64,000 nt of DNA, taken from assembly GCA_964390005.1 (NCBI GenBank), contig CAYMGM010000007.1:1-64000 (forward strand), given 5' to 3'. Shown here piece after piece: positions 32,812 to 41,736 of the stretch. The notes below the pieces were generated by a model. That model saw only the letters and a program-made list of their open reading frames with translations. It did not search any database and was not told where the DNA came from. The position numbers were made by a program, and so were the translations under genes. This stretch comes from CAYMGM01 sp964390005. GTDB lineage: Bacteria; Pseudomonadota; Alphaproteobacteria; UBA9219. Within the stretch, counting starts at the first letter, position 1, and the number at the start of each line of letters is the position of its first letter.

Positions 32812-34704
32812 ATGCGCTGTTTTGATCTTTCATCTTTTTCTTTAGATCGCACCTATGACGTGATCGTTGTGGGCGGCGGCCATGCCGGGGCCGAAGCGGC
32901 AGGCGCAGCCGCGCGGCTTGGCGCCAAGACCCTTTTGGCCACGCATCAAATCGCAACGCTGGGTGAGATGTCGTGCAATCCCGCCATTGGCGGCATTGGC
33001 AAGGGCCATTTGGTACGCGAGATCGATGCGTTTGACGGCTTGATGGGGCGCGTGGCCGACCAAGGCGGCATCCAGTTTCGCATTTTGAATAAAAGTAAAG
33101 GCCCCGCCGTTCAAAGCCCGCGCTGCCAAGCCGATCGGAAACTTTACCGGGCCGCGATGAAAGACGCGCTTCTGGGGCAAGCCAATCTAACGGTCTTGGA
33201 AATGGCGGTCGAAGATTTGATCGTCGATGAGGCGGGCCATGCGGCAGGCGTTGTCGATGCCCAAGGCGTTCATTACCGGGCGCGCGCGGTTGTGATCGCG
33301 ACGGGCACTTTTTTAGCCGGTCTAACCCATGTCGGCGAGGTTCAAACGCCCGCCGGGCGCGTGGGCGAGCCGCCGTCGATGGGCCTATCTAAAGCCTTGA
33401 AAGAGCTAAATTTTCCAATGGGCCGCCTGAAGACCGGCACGCCCGCCCGCCTGCACCGCGATAGCATCGATTGGAACGGCATGCCAATGCAGGAAGGCGA
33501 CAAACCGCCCGTGCCGTTTTCATCGATGACGCCCGCGATTACCAATCCTCAGATCGCTTGCGGCGTGACCCATACGACCCAGCAAACCCACGATATTATT
33601 CGCGCCAATTTTCATCGCGCCCCGCTTTTTTCCGGTCAGATTCAGGGGATCGGGCCGCGTTACTGCCCATCGATCGAAGACAAGATCAACCGCTTTGCGG
33701 ACCGCACCCAGCACCATGTCTTTTTAGAGCCCGAAGGGCTGGACGATATCACCATTTATCCGAACGGCGTTTCGACCTCCCTTCCCTATGACGTTCAGGA
33801 AGCTTTTCTTAAGACGATCCCCGGCCTTGAGCATGTCGAGATGATCCGCCCCGGCTATGCCATCGAATATGATTTTTGCGATCCGCGCGAGCTGCGCCCC
33901 ACGCTTGAGACGAAAACCGTCCCCGGCCTTTTCTTTGCGGGGCAGATCAATGCGACGACCGGCTATGAAGAAGCGGCGGCCCAAGGCCTGATGGCGGGGC
34001 TGAATGCGGCCCTGCAAGTCGCGGGCGCGCCGCCTTTGACGCTGGATCGGTCCGAAGCCTATATCGGCGTGATGATCGACGATCTGATCACCAAAGGCAC
34101 GAACGAGCCTTACCGCATGTTTACCTCGCGCGCGGAATATCGCCTGACCATGCGCTCGGACAACGCCGATTTGCGCTTAACCGATAAAGGCATCGCCATC
34201 GGCTGCGTGGGCACCGCGCGCGCCACCGCCTTCGCAGAAAAAAAGCAGTCTTTGGCAGAAGGCAAGCAGCTGGCCGAGACCTTGACGCTGACCCCCAATG
34301 AGCTGGCGGCCAAAGGCGTTCGGGTCAACCAAGACGGCGTCCGCCGCTCGGCCCTCGATCTTTTGGCCTATCCAGACGTGACGTTTGAGACCTTGGCCGC
34401 GCTTTGGCCTGAGCTCGCCGCCCTACGCCCCGACGTCGCGGCCCTCATCGAGACCGAAGGCAAATATGCGGGCTACCTGACCCGCCAAGAAGCCGACATC
34501 CGCGCCTTCCGCAAGGATGAAGCGCTGCGCCTTCCCGCGGATCTGGACTGGCATGCCATTGGCAGCCTGTCGACCGAGATTCGCCAAAAACTCATCGCGG
34601 CTCAGCCCGAAACCTTGGGCGCGGCGGCGCGCATTCCGGGGGTCACCCCGGCTGCTGTTGTGGCCCTTTTACGCTTTGTTCAGAAAGGCGCGAGCCATGT
34701 CTGA
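32812..34704 (+). CDS. mnmG: tRNA uridine-5-carboxymethylaminomethyl modification enzyme MnmG
   Basis: The FAD/NADH-dependent subunit that with MnmE modifies wobble uridine 34 of several tRNAs; 630 residues, normal length. The FAD-binding Rossmann motif is VVGGGHAGAEAAGAAARLG near the N-terminus. SCNPAIGGIGKGHLVREIDA, GTFLAGLTHVG and the C-terminal helical domain, which holds the IPGVTPAAVVALL segment, are signatures. ATG 32812 begins the family sequence. mnmE, often upstream in other bacteria, is absent here; a region of about 280 bp, AT-rich and probably holding the promoter, separates it from the preceding gene. It overlaps rsmG by 8 bp. Confidence 0.97.
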   Translation: MRCFDLSSFSLDRTYDVIVVGGGHAGAEAAGAAARLGAKTLLATHQIATLGEMSCNPAIGGIGKGHLVREIDAFDGLMGRVADQGGIQFRILNKSKGPAVQSPRCQADRKLYRAAMKDALLGQANLTVLEMAVEDLIVDEAGHAAGVVDAQGVHYRARAVVIATGTFLAGLTHVGEVQTPAGRVGEPPSMGLSKALKELNFPMGRLKTGTPARLHRDSIDWNGMPMQEGDKPPVPFSSMTPAITNPQIACGVTHTTQQTHDIIRANFHRAPLFSGQIQGIGPRYCPSIEDKINRFADRTQHHVFLEPEGLDDITIYPNGVSTSLPYDVQEAFLKTIPGLEHVEMIRPGYAIEYDFCDPRELRPTLETKTVPGLFFAGQINATTGYEEAAAQGLMAGLNAALQVAGAPPLTLDRSEAYIGVMIDDLITKGTNEPYRMFTSRAEYRLTMRSDNADLRLTDKGIAIGCVGTARATAFAEKKQSLAEGKQLAETLTLTPNELAAKGVRVNQDGVRRSALDLLAYPDVTFETLAALWPELAALRPDVAALIETEGKYAGYLTRQEADIRAFRKDEALRLPADLDWHAIGSLSTEIRQKLIAAQPETLGAAARIPGVTPAAVVALLRFVQKGASHV

Positions 34705-35368
34705 AGCCCCCTTTTCCGTCCCCACAACGAAAGATGAAGTATTACAGATACTTGCAGTTTCACGTGAAACAGGGGCCCGTCTTGAGGCTTTTCAGGCTTT
34801 GTTAACCGAAGAAAATGAAAAGATAAACCTCGTCGCACCGGGGGCTCTAAGCTGTCTTTGGGGGCGTCATATTTACGATTCCGCCCAGCTTCAAGCCCAT
34901 ATTCCAGCCAGCGTCCGCAGCCTTGCCGACTTTGGCAGTGGGGCGGGCTTCCCCGGGATGATCTTGGCGATCCTTGGCGTGCCCGACGTCCACCTCATCG
35001 AAAGCATCGGAAAAAAAGCGCGTTTCCTTGAGAAGGTCAAAGCCGAACTTGGCCTGACCAATGTCACCGTTCACCCCGCGCGGGTCGAATCCTTGGCCCT
35101 CAAAGTCGATTGCATCACGGCACGGGCCGTCACCGCCCTGCCCCAGCTTTTATCCTATGCCAAGCCGTTGATGAAAAACGATTCTTTCTGCCTGTTCCTG
35201 AAGGGACAAAAAGCCGCCGAAGAATTGACAGAGGCGCGGAAATATTGGACATTCAAGGCGACCGCGTTCCCGAGCGCCAGCGACCCGTCGGGAACGATTT
35301 TGAAAATCGAGACATTGAAAGTCCTTCGCGCGCATGGAAACTACTCCCGTTCAGCCAAGCGATCTTGA
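34697..35368 (+). CDS. rsmG: 16S rRNA (guanine-527-N7)-methyltransferase RsmG
   Basis: SAM-dependent methyltransferase acting on G527 of 16S rRNA; 223 residues. The N-terminal helices (ARLEAFQALLTEENEKINLV) lead to the SAM motif LADFGSGAGFPGMILAIL and the following HLIESIGKKARFLEKV; CITARAVTALPQLL matches the family's motif IV area. The start overlaps the end of mnmG by 8 bp and the end overlaps parA by 35 bp, so the four genes mnmG-rsmG-parA-parB form one unit. The coding sequence contains a parS centromere at 34756-34771. Confidence 0.96.
   Translation: MSEAPFSVPTTKDEVLQILAVSRETGARLEAFQALLTEENEKINLVAPGALSCLWGRHIYDSAQLQAHIPASVRSLADFGSGAGFPGMILAILGVPDVHLIESIGKKARFLEKVKAELGLTNVTVHPARVESLALKVDCITARAVTALPQLLSYAKPLMKNDSFCLFLKGQKAAEELTEARKYWTFKATAFPSASDPSGTILKIETLKVLRAHGNYSRSAKRS
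34756..34771. promoter_or_regulatory. parS centromere site
   Basis: AGTTTCACGTGAAACA matches the bacterial parS consensus TGTTTCACGTGAAACA at 15 of 16 positions. It lies inside rsmG, about 560 bp before parA. ParB would bind here and spread. I saw no second site of this quality in the window. Confidence 0.9.
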
Positions 35369-36191
35369 GCCTATGACAGGCGAGGCAGGCCTTTGCCGCG
35401 TCATCGCCGTCGTCAATCAAAAGGGCGGCGTCGGCAAAACGACCACAACCGTCAATCTGGCAACCGCGATGGCCGCTGTCGGCAAACGCGTCTTGATCGT
35501 CGATGCCGATCCGCAAGGCAACGCCTCGACCGGCTTTGGCATTGCGCGCGCCGCGCGCGGTCAGGGCAGCTATGAACTGATGTTCGACGGGCTGTCCGTT
35601 GAAGACGTCGTTGTCGAAACCCCCATCCCCAATCTTTGGATTATCACCTCGTCTGCCGATTTGGCCGGAGCCGAGATTCAGCTGGTCAATACCGAGCGGC
35701 GCGAATACCGTATGCGCGACGCGCTGGCCCGCAGCGCCAAGAATTTCGATTTTATCTTGATTGATTGCCCGCCATCACTGAACCTGATCACCTTGAATGC
35801 ATTGGTCGCGGCGCATGCGCTTTTGGTGCCGCTGCAGGTTGAGTTTTATGCACTTGAGGGCATGAGCAGCCTGTTGCAAACGGTCGAAGCCATTCGGGCG
35901 CGCTTCAACCCAAGCCTTGAAATCGAAGGCGTCGTGCTGACCATGTATGACAAGCGCAACAGCCTGTCCGATGCCGTGGCCCAAGACGTCCGCGCCTATT
36001 TCGGAACGCAGGTTTACGAAACCATGATCCCACGCAATGTCCGTATTTCCGAAGCACCGTCGCATGGCAAGCCTGTTTTGCTTTATGATTTGAAGTGCCC
36101 CGGCAGCCGGGCCTATTTGCAACTGGCCAGCGAAGTTTTGAAGCGCGAAGAAGATTTGGCCAATCAAAAGAATGAGGAATCCGCCGCATGA
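35334..36191 (+). CDS. parA: Chromosome-partitioning ATPase ParA
   Basis: A deviant-Walker ATPase that moves ParB-parS complexes of the origin region; 285 residues. The Walker A motif is NQKGGVGKTTTTVNLA, Walker A' is VDADPQGNAS, and Walker B is FILIDCPPSLN. The remaining sequence (LVPLQVEFYALEGMSSLLQT, VVLTMYDKRNSLSDAV, AFFGTQVYETMIPRNVR-like end) follows chromosomal ParA proteins. The start overlaps rsmG by 35 bp. It overlaps parB by 4 bp (ATGA), so translation is probably coupled. Confidence 0.96.
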   Translation: METTPVQPSDLEPMTGEAGLCRVIAVVNQKGGVGKTTTTVNLATAMAAVGKRVLIVDADPQGNASTGFGIARAARGQGSYELMFDGLSVEDVVVETPIPNLWIITSSADLAGAEIQLVNTERREYRMRDALARSAKNFDFILIDCPPSLNLITLNALVAAHALLVPLQVEFYALEGMSSLLQTVEAIRARFNPSLEIEGVVLTMYDKRNSLSDAVAQDVRAYFGTQVYETMIPRNVRISEAPSHGKPVLLYDLKCPGSRAYLQLASEVLKREEDLANQKNEESAA

Positions 36192-37123
36192 ACGCGAAAA
36201 CATCCAAACCCGCGCCGTTGGGCCGCGGCCTGTCCGCTTTGTTTGGCGATACCGATGCGGCCTTTCAGCCCAAAACGACACCGCTCAAAACGGCTTCAAA
36301 TGCCAAAGGCTCTGACGCCGCGCCCGCCAGTGTGGACGGCACGCAGATCCGCCAAGTTCCGATCACCTGGATTCATCCCGGCACCTATCAGCCGCGCCAC
36401 CATTTTGACGAAACGGCAATTGACGAATTAGCCGTCTCGATCCGCGAGCGCGGCATTTTGCAGCCCATCATGGTACGCCCCGTGAAAGGCCAGCGCGATT
36501 CCTATGAGATCATCGGCGGCGAGCGTCGTTGGCGCGCCGCGCAAAAAGCGGGCGTGCATGAAGTCCCGGTTCTTGTCCGCGAGATGACCGATCGCGAAGC
36601 GATGGAAATCGGCTTGATCGAAAACGTTCAGCGCCAAGATCTATCGCCGCTGGAAGAAGCCGAAGGTTATCGCCGCCTGTTGGATGAGTTTCATCACACG
36701 CAAGACGGGCTGGCTAAAGTTGTCGGCAAAAGCCGCCCACATATCACTAACTTGTTGAGATTATTGACACTTCCGCCGCCCGTTAAGAAAATGATTGACG
36801 ACGGACGCTTGACGATGGGCCATGCCCGCACGCTGGTCACAGCCAAAGATCCGCTGACCTTGGCCGAAGAAATTGTCCGCAAGGGGATGAGCGTGCGTCA
36901 AGCCGAAGCCTTGGCCCGGAAAGAGGCCGAAGGCAGCACCGCCAAGGCCGGTAAGAAAAAAGAAGAATCCGCCGATGCCGATATTCTCGCGATTGAGAAA
37001 AATCTGGAATCCATCATTGGCCTGAAGGTCAAGCTTCAGACCAACGGCAAAAAAGGTTCGCTGACTTTTTACTACAGCGACCTTGATCAGCTTGATGGGT
37101 TGCTTGGACGCTTAAAAGCTTAA
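36188..37123 (+). CDS. parB: Chromosome-partitioning protein ParB
   Basis: The parS-binding CTPase clamp; 311 residues. The N-terminus has PLGRGLSALFGD, typical of alphaproteobacterial ParB (ParA-contacting end). Residues about 55-145 form the CTP-binding domain, including the GERRWRAA box and the ENVQRQDLSPLEEAEGY segment. The HTH (LAKVVGKSRPHITNLLRLLTLP) follows, and the C-terminal dimer domain ends LGRLKA. It overlaps the convergent metallo-hydrolase gene by 4 bp. Together with parA and the parS in rsmG, it gives a full partition locus. Confidence 0.96.
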   Translation: MNAKTSKPAPLGRGLSALFGDTDAAFQPKTTPLKTASNAKGSDAAPASVDGTQIRQVPITWIHPGTYQPRHHFDETAIDELAVSIRERGILQPIMVRPVKGQRDSYEIIGGERRWRAAQKAGVHEVPVLVREMTDREAMEIGLIENVQRQDLSPLEEAEGYRRLLDEFHHTQDGLAKVVGKSRPHITNLLRLLTLPPPVKKMIDDGRLTMGHARTLVTAKDPLTLAEEIVRKGMSVRQAEALARKEAEGSTAKAGKKKEESADADILAIEKNLESIIGLKVKLQTNGKKGSLTFYYSDLDQLDGLLGRLKA

Positions 37124-37761
37124 GCGAAAGCTTTCTTCAGCTCTTCGGTTGCGTGGGCCCCTGTGCAATGCATGGGCTCGATTTGCTGAACGCCCAGCGC
37201 TTTCAATTTGTCGGCCAAAACGGCAACCGCGTCGTCGGGCGCATTCATCAAATGCAGCCCGCCGCATAAAGATACGACAGGCCGATGAAACGCGGCCTTG
37301 GCCGCGCTGACCATATGATCAATGCCGGGGTGCGAACAGCCCACAATCAGTTGAAGACCCGCGGGCTGATCCAGAACAAGGGCCTGCTCGCATAAGGTCT
37401 CGCCCTTAAAAGCAAAAGGCAAGGGGCGAAGCAGATAGACGCCGGACGAAAGCTCTAGAAAAGGCGCGTCCGAAGGAAAGGGATCACGCGGATGAAACAG
37501 GCGCAAAGCCTCACCCCCTGCCGCCGCACGTTCTTTGAGAAAAGCGTCAAGCCCGCCCGTATGATCCCAATGATCGTGCGAGATCACAACGGTGTCGATT
37601 TGCACAGGCTGCACGCCCACGCGCGCAAGCCCATCAAAAAGAGCCGCAGGCCGCGAATAGGTATCGAAAAGAATATGGCGATTGACCAGCAACGACAGCC
37701 CCCAATCGCGGCGTAAATACTGGGCTTTCGTATGGCCATGCGCCAAGATTTCTATCGACAT
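37120..37761 (-). CDS. Metallo-beta-lactamase-fold hydrolase
   Basis: A 213-residue protein with the zinc motif SHDHWDHTGG (about residues 62-71) and further His residues in GCSHPGIDH and MHCTGAHA, giving a di-metal site. It belongs to the branch near the dihydropterin synthase-like/MBL-fold hydrolases rather than to antibiotic lactamases, judging by GGLHLMNAPDD. Its substrate is unknown. ATG 37761 lies inside the end of the upstream hydrolase gene (10-bp overlap), so the two are co-transcribed. It converges with parB. Confidence 0.8.
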   Translation of the reverse strand: MSIEILAHGHTKAQYLRRDWGLSLLVNRHILFDTYSRPAALFDGLARVGVQPVQIDTVVISHDHWDHTGGLDAFLKERAAAGGEALRLFHPRDPFPSDAPFLELSSGVYLLRPLPFAFKGETLCEQALVLDQPAGLQLIVGCSHPGIDHMVSAAKAAFHRPVVSLCGGLHLMNAPDDAVAVLADKLKALGVQQIEPMHCTGAHATEELKKAFA

Positions 37762-38329
37762 GACGACTCCAGAAAGGGTTTGACGGTATCCAAAAGTAAC
37801 GGAAAAGACAGCATCCCAGCCTCGGCATTCAAATGCTGTCCGCCGGGAACAAGGGTCAGCGGGCAAGACAAGGCTTCGGCGATCCGCTGCGAGGCCGCGA
37901 GCGGCACATAAGGATCATTGTCGCTTGCAAAGCAATGGACATAGGAAGCGCCCCGGCGTACGCGCGCCCAATCAAACGGCGGCGTAACAGCAAAAGTTTC
38001 ATTCAACGGATCAAAATCCAAATGAAGCGGCTCGGCAAACGGGCAAATCGGAAAAAGGGCTTTATAAGGAACAGACGTTTCCTCAGCCATGCGCAAAATA
38101 AAGGGCGCGCCCGTACTATGGCCGATTAAAACGGTTTGAGCCGGGTCAAGATCGCCCACTGTTTCACGAAAGACCGCCCGCCAGCTCTCCAAAGATTGGT
38201 CTTCCGGCGTTGGAAATTTGGGCACAAAAACCGAGAGGCCGAAAGCCGTCAATTGGTCGCGCATCCACGGAAACCAATTACGCGCGGGATAGCCCCTGTA
38301 CCATGGACAATTAAAACGTGAGATGGCAT
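37752..38329 (-). pseudogene. RBBP9/YdeN-family serine hydrolase, frameshifted near the N-terminus
   Basis: The frame from 38264 gives 170 residues with the nucleophile motif IGHSTG, a charged PICPFAEPLH region, SDNDPYVP (acid) and GGQHLN (His). It lacks the family's first strand. That strand is encoded just upstream from ATG 38329 (PSHVLIVHGTG, with GAGGAG before it), but in another reading frame. Joining the frames at the C4 run at 38293-38296 would give HGTG-GYPARNWFPWMRDQL, the family N-terminus. One missing base in the homopolymer explains the break. It may be a recent mutation, a phase-variable tract or a sequencing error. Translation from ATG 38264 alone would give a truncated enzyme. 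Confidence 0.7.
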
Positions 38330-38396
38330 GTCTCTTTCTCCTCTGTTAGAAAAGAATAACGGCGAATAAAGGCTCTGTCAAAGAAGAGAGGTTTCG

Positions 38397-39284
38397 ATGC
38401 GTGTCCTTCCCTTCCTTTTATGGATTGTTCTGTCGCTTGTGCAAACAAGCGCGGCCTTTGCCGAGGAGCGCGAGCTGACCTATGGAAGCTTGCATGCTGT
38501 TGCTTGGTTGCCCGACCAAAGCTTTGCGAGCCCTAGCCCCGTTCTTCTTTTTTCTCATGGCTTTCACGGTTGCGCGACGCAATCGCGTTATCTGACAAAG
38601 GGCCTTGCTGCTGCGGGCTATATCGTGATCGCCCCCGATCATGCCGATGCCGTTTGTCATGACGGTCCAGCAGCCCTTCGCGACAAAAGCGATGAGCCCT
38701 TTCGTGCACCTGAAAGCTGGACAGATCAAACGTACCAAAACCGCGCCGACGATTTGCGCCAACTTATCCAAGCGGCGCAAACAGATCCCACCTTTGCCGG
38801 AAAAGCCGATTGGTCTCGCCTTGGACTTATGGGGCATTCGTTGGGTGGCTATACCGTGCTGGGTTTGGGTGGCGCGTGGCCGAGCTGGCGCTTGGGCGGC
38901 GTCAAAGCCATTCTGGCGCTTTCGCCTTATGCTCTGCCTTTCAATCTGCATGGGGCTTTGCACGATCTTTCGGCGCCTGTCATGTATCTAACCGGAACAC
39001 GCGACCGCTTTATCAAGCCCTTTTTACGCGGGGAAAAAGGAACGTTTGAACAATCGCCCGTGCCTAAGTTTTATGTCGAGTTTGAAGGCGCGCGCCATCT
39101 TTCATTTTCCGATCGCGGCAGCGATGATGAGCACAAGCTAATCCTTGCCTATAGCCGCGGCTTTTTGGATATGTTTTTAAAAAGCGCGCCCCTGCCAGCT
39201 TTCTTCCGCGCCAAAGGCCCCAAAGGAATCGCGCGATATGCGGTTCAGATTCCAGCGACACGCTTTCCGCAAGAGCTGCCCTGA
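38397..39284 (+). CDS. Secreted alpha/beta hydrolase (dienelactone/PAF-acetylhydrolase type)
   Basis: A 295-residue protein with a signal peptide (LPFLLWIVLSLVQTSAAFAE). The mature part has an LLFSHGFHGCATQSRYLTKGL oxyanion strand, the nucleophile elbow GLMGHSLGGYTVLG, an acid in YLTGTRDRF and a His in FEGARHLSF. This fits the family of predicted dienelactone hydrolases and PAF acetylhydrolases acting in the periplasm. The substrate is unknown. AGAGAGG precedes the ATG. It is divergent from the frameshifted hydrolase and converges on holA, with 6 bp between them. Confidence 0.8.
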   Translation: MRVLPFLLWIVLSLVQTSAAFAEERELTYGSLHAVAWLPDQSFASPSPVLLFSHGFHGCATQSRYLTKGLAAAGYIVIAPDHADAVCHDGPAALRDKSDEPFRAPESWTDQTYQNRADDLRQLIQAAQTDPTFAGKADWSRLGLMGHSLGGYTVLGLGGAWPSWRLGGVKAILALSPYALPFNLHGALHDLSAPVMYLTGTRDRFIKPFLRGEKGTFEQSPVPKFYVEFEGARHLSFSDRGSDDEHKLILAYSRGFLDMFLKSAPLPAFFRAKGPKGIARYAVQIPATRFPQELP

Positions 39285-39290
39285 CGAGCG

Positions 39291-40319
39291 TCAGCGCCGC
39301 CCCGCAACCAACATAGCCGTGCGCAAAAACAATTGGCCGCAAACAACTTGGTCTGGGGTTCCTGTACGTTTGACGGCAGCTTCGGTTTCATAGAAACGCT
39401 CTAAAACGCTGCCCAACGTCGTCACCGGCCAGATCGAGACTTGACGCGCCATAGGCTCGGTCATTTTCCAAAAAACTTTGGGCTGAAGTTTGCCGACAGC
39501 CTCGGCAGCGGACAGGCCTTTGTCGTAATGCGCGCGCGCTTGCTGCAGGCGCATGAAATGACGCTGCGCCGCGCGCAAAAGCGCAACGGCAGAGGTTTGC
39601 TCTTCCCACAAATGATCCAAAAGCGGCCCGATACGTTTCACGTCACCCGAAGCCGTTGCCATCACCAAATCATCGCCCGCCGCCGCCGCCGCGTCTTCGA
39701 TAATCGCGCGCACATCGTCCATTGAAACGGCTTCTTTGCCGTGAGCGTAAAGAGACAATTTTTCGATTTCGCTGCGCATCGCGCCGCGGTCCGGCGGCAA
39801 AAGCGGGGCAAGCTCCATCAAGACGTCACGGGGAATGGTAAGCCCGCCTTCTTTCAACTGATCAATAATTTGACGCGCCCGCGCGCCCGCATCGTCCAAA
39901 TAGCACGGGATCGGAAAGGCGGAATCGGGGCCATTTTCAACGGCGGCGCGTAGCTTTGATTTTCGATCCAGATCGCCCGCTTCGATCAAAAGCAAACTGT
40001 CAGACGGCGGCAAATCGGCCAAAAGCTTTGAGACAGCGCCCGAAAGAGAATCCGGCGCACCGGGAATCCAAACAAGTCGCCGCCCGCCAACCAAGGATTG
40101 AGAAGCCATTTCATCATAAAGCGACGCAGGATCCGAAAGGCTGTCGGCAGGCAAACGCGCCACGCAAAACGGATCATCGATTTGAGCGACCGTTTTTTTC
40201 GCGATTTCTTGCGCACGTTCCTTCACAAGCCCGGCATCGGGCCCATAAATCAACACGACACGCGCCGCCGGATTGGGGGCTTTCAGAAAGGCTGTGACTT
40301 GGTTGTTGGTTGGTTTCAT
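39291..40319 (-). CDS. holA: DNA polymerase III subunit delta
   Basis: The clamp-loader wrench subunit that opens the beta ring; 342 residues, the usual length. VVLIYGPDAGLVKERAQEIA is the start of the N-terminal AAA-like domain, RRLVWIPG and LLIEAGDLDRKSKLRAAVE follow, and the C-terminal collar domain is helical. It normally follows lptE directly in a leuS-lptE-holA operon. Here a block of about 2.1 kb, oriented the other way, separates them, so holA must have its own promoter. It ends next to the secreted hydrolase gene. Confidence 0.93.
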   Translation of the reverse strand: MKPTNNQVTAFLKAPNPAARVVLIYGPDAGLVKERAQEIAKKTVAQIDDPFCVARLPADSLSDPASLYDEMASQSLVGGRRLVWIPGAPDSLSGAVSKLLADLPPSDSLLLIEAGDLDRKSKLRAAVENGPDSAFPIPCYLDDAGARARQIIDQLKEGGLTIPRDVLMELAPLLPPDRGAMRSEIEKLSLYAHGKEAVSMDDVRAIIEDAAAAAGDDLVMATASGDVKRIGPLLDHLWEEQTSAVALLRAAQRHFMRLQQARAHYDKGLSAAEAVGKLQPKVFWKMTEPMARQVSIWPVTTLGSVLERFYETEAAVKRTGTPDQVVCGQLFLRTAMLVAGRR

Positions 40320-40487
40320 AGCGGCATTTTGTCAGGCCTTGGGCTTAAACAAAAGGGCTGTTTCCGGCAGATTTTTCAAAAAAAGACATTTTGACCACGT
40401 TTTTGCCATATTTCGGCGTTTCCATAAGAAATCGACAAAAGACATGAAAGTTTTGACGATTGGGCGGGCAAAGGCTTACGCTCATGA

Positions 40488-40666
40488 AGTCAGGTCAATG
40501 AAGTCAGAAAAAACGAGACCATAAGTTAATCGGTCGCAAGGCCAAAGGAACAAAGACCAATGTTGCAGAAGAACATTCTAGTTAGTCAGGCGCTGGGAAC
40601 GGGGCGATCATCATAGGATCGCACGACCGTCCAGCGCATACCAAGGTCCCTTTCGGGGCCTTTTTT
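40488..40666 (+). ncRNA. Structured leader or small RNA ending in an intrinsic terminator
   Basis: No gene lies between holA and 40701. A TTGACG element at 40453 with a weak -10 (TTACGC, 17 bp away) could start a transcript near 40488. The last 80 nt fold into nested hairpins: GCGCTGG (40590-40596) with CCAGCGC (40631-40637), and inside it GCGATC with GATCGC. A terminator follows at once. The RNA is either a stand-alone sRNA or a transcription-attenuation leader of the gene at 40701. Promoter and 5' end are inferred. Confidence 0.45.
40643..40666 (+). terminator. Intrinsic terminator upstream of an unknown gene
   Basis: AAGGTCCC and GGGGCCTT pair around a TTTC loop and are followed by a T-run. 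No protein gene precedes it on this strand, so it must end an RNA. It lies 35 bp before the next start codon. Confidence 0.8.
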
Positions 40667-40700
40667 GTTGCCAAAAGGTTACGAGACAAGGAGAGACACG

Positions 40701-41561
40701 ATGCAAATCACGACCGAGCGCTACCAAGAAGCCGCCCAAGAAATTGAAAAGACGATCCGCCGCGTACAGGCCATAACACCAGAAACAGCTCAAGAACGGC
40801 GTGAACGGCGTCTTGCAGCAATAGCGCATCTGGAGGAAGCACGGATTGAACGTATAAAAGATCAAGATCCACGCCAGACAATCCATAAAGCTTTTGCCGA
40901 GACGATTAATGAAGACAGTTACCAAATGGGAAGATCACGTACGTGCCCAGACAAAGAAATCAGTCAGATGTGGGCGGCTATGACGGGTGAAAGTTTCACG
41001 ATTTCCGCCGCTCATTTTTTTATGGGCAAGATTGCCGCTTATCGCGCTGAACCTGCTTTTTACCAAGAAAGCGACATCAAGCCTTACCGTCGCGAAGCTT
41101 ACAATTATATGGTGGACGCAGGGGTTCGTGAATCATGGCATTTAGCTTATTACTTGGGAATCACACCGGAAGATTACCAAACCGCAACCGGAGAGAGCTT
41201 TGAGCAAACCAGAGCTAAACATTATTTCTGGAAAGTCGCGCGACGGCACGCCAAAGGAGAGACCATTATTTGGAGCGAAACAAACGGCGCGATGAAAAAT
41301 GGCCAATCAAAAGATATGGATTTAATGGAAGCTTTGATTAATGCCGCCGCGGCTGGCGTGAAAACAGAAGCGGATCTGCCTAAGATTCTGGGCGTCACAG
41401 GTCGCGAATGGAAACGTCGCACTGGCCATGCCTTTATCCCTATGCAGGGCGAAAAAAAGCGGGTCGGTCAACTGCGTCAAAAATCCGGAAAGACGGAGGC
41501 GTTTCATTCTTTTTCCTTACAGCAACCCCTTTCCTATGCCCCAGCCTGCACGCACGGCTGA
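40701..41561 (+). CDS. Hypothetical protein with repeated TGESF-type motif
   Basis: A 286-residue basic protein of unknown function. It contains a repeated unit: MWAAMTGESFTISAAHFFMGKIA (about 90-112), YQTATGESFEQTRAKHYFWKVA (about 158-180) and a shorter REWKRRTGHAF (about 233-243). Each is preceded by a short helix (LGITPED, LGVTGRE). Spacing of about 65-70 residues suggests three related helical repeats, possibly a DNA- or RNA-binding array. The first 60 residues are a coiled coil rich in Arg/Glu. AAGGAG lies just before ATG 40701. It sits in the insertion between holA and lptE. Confidence 0.55.
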   Translation: MQITTERYQEAAQEIEKTIRRVQAITPETAQERRERRLAAIAHLEEARIERIKDQDPRQTIHKAFAETINEDSYQMGRSRTCPDKEISQMWAAMTGESFTISAAHFFMGKIAAYRAEPAFYQESDIKPYRREAYNYMVDAGVRESWHLAYYLGITPEDYQTATGESFEQTRAKHYFWKVARRHAKGETIIWSETNGAMKNGQSKDMDLMEALINAAAAGVKTEADLPKILGVTGREWKRRTGHAFIPMQGEKKRVGQLRQKSGKTEAFHSFSLQQPLSYAPACTHG

Positions 41562-41736
41562 CCAGACTGGGCAGGTGGTGGCTATCTTGAAGGCACTTCC
41601 GCTATACATGGGCTTGCTGAGAGGTACAGCTCTGGCAGCCCATGAAACGCGGTCAAACAAAGACAGCCTTGTTGTTATCCGTAAAAATCGATATGAGAGT
41701 ATATTCTATTCTTTTCGATGAAAGACGGGTTCTTTT

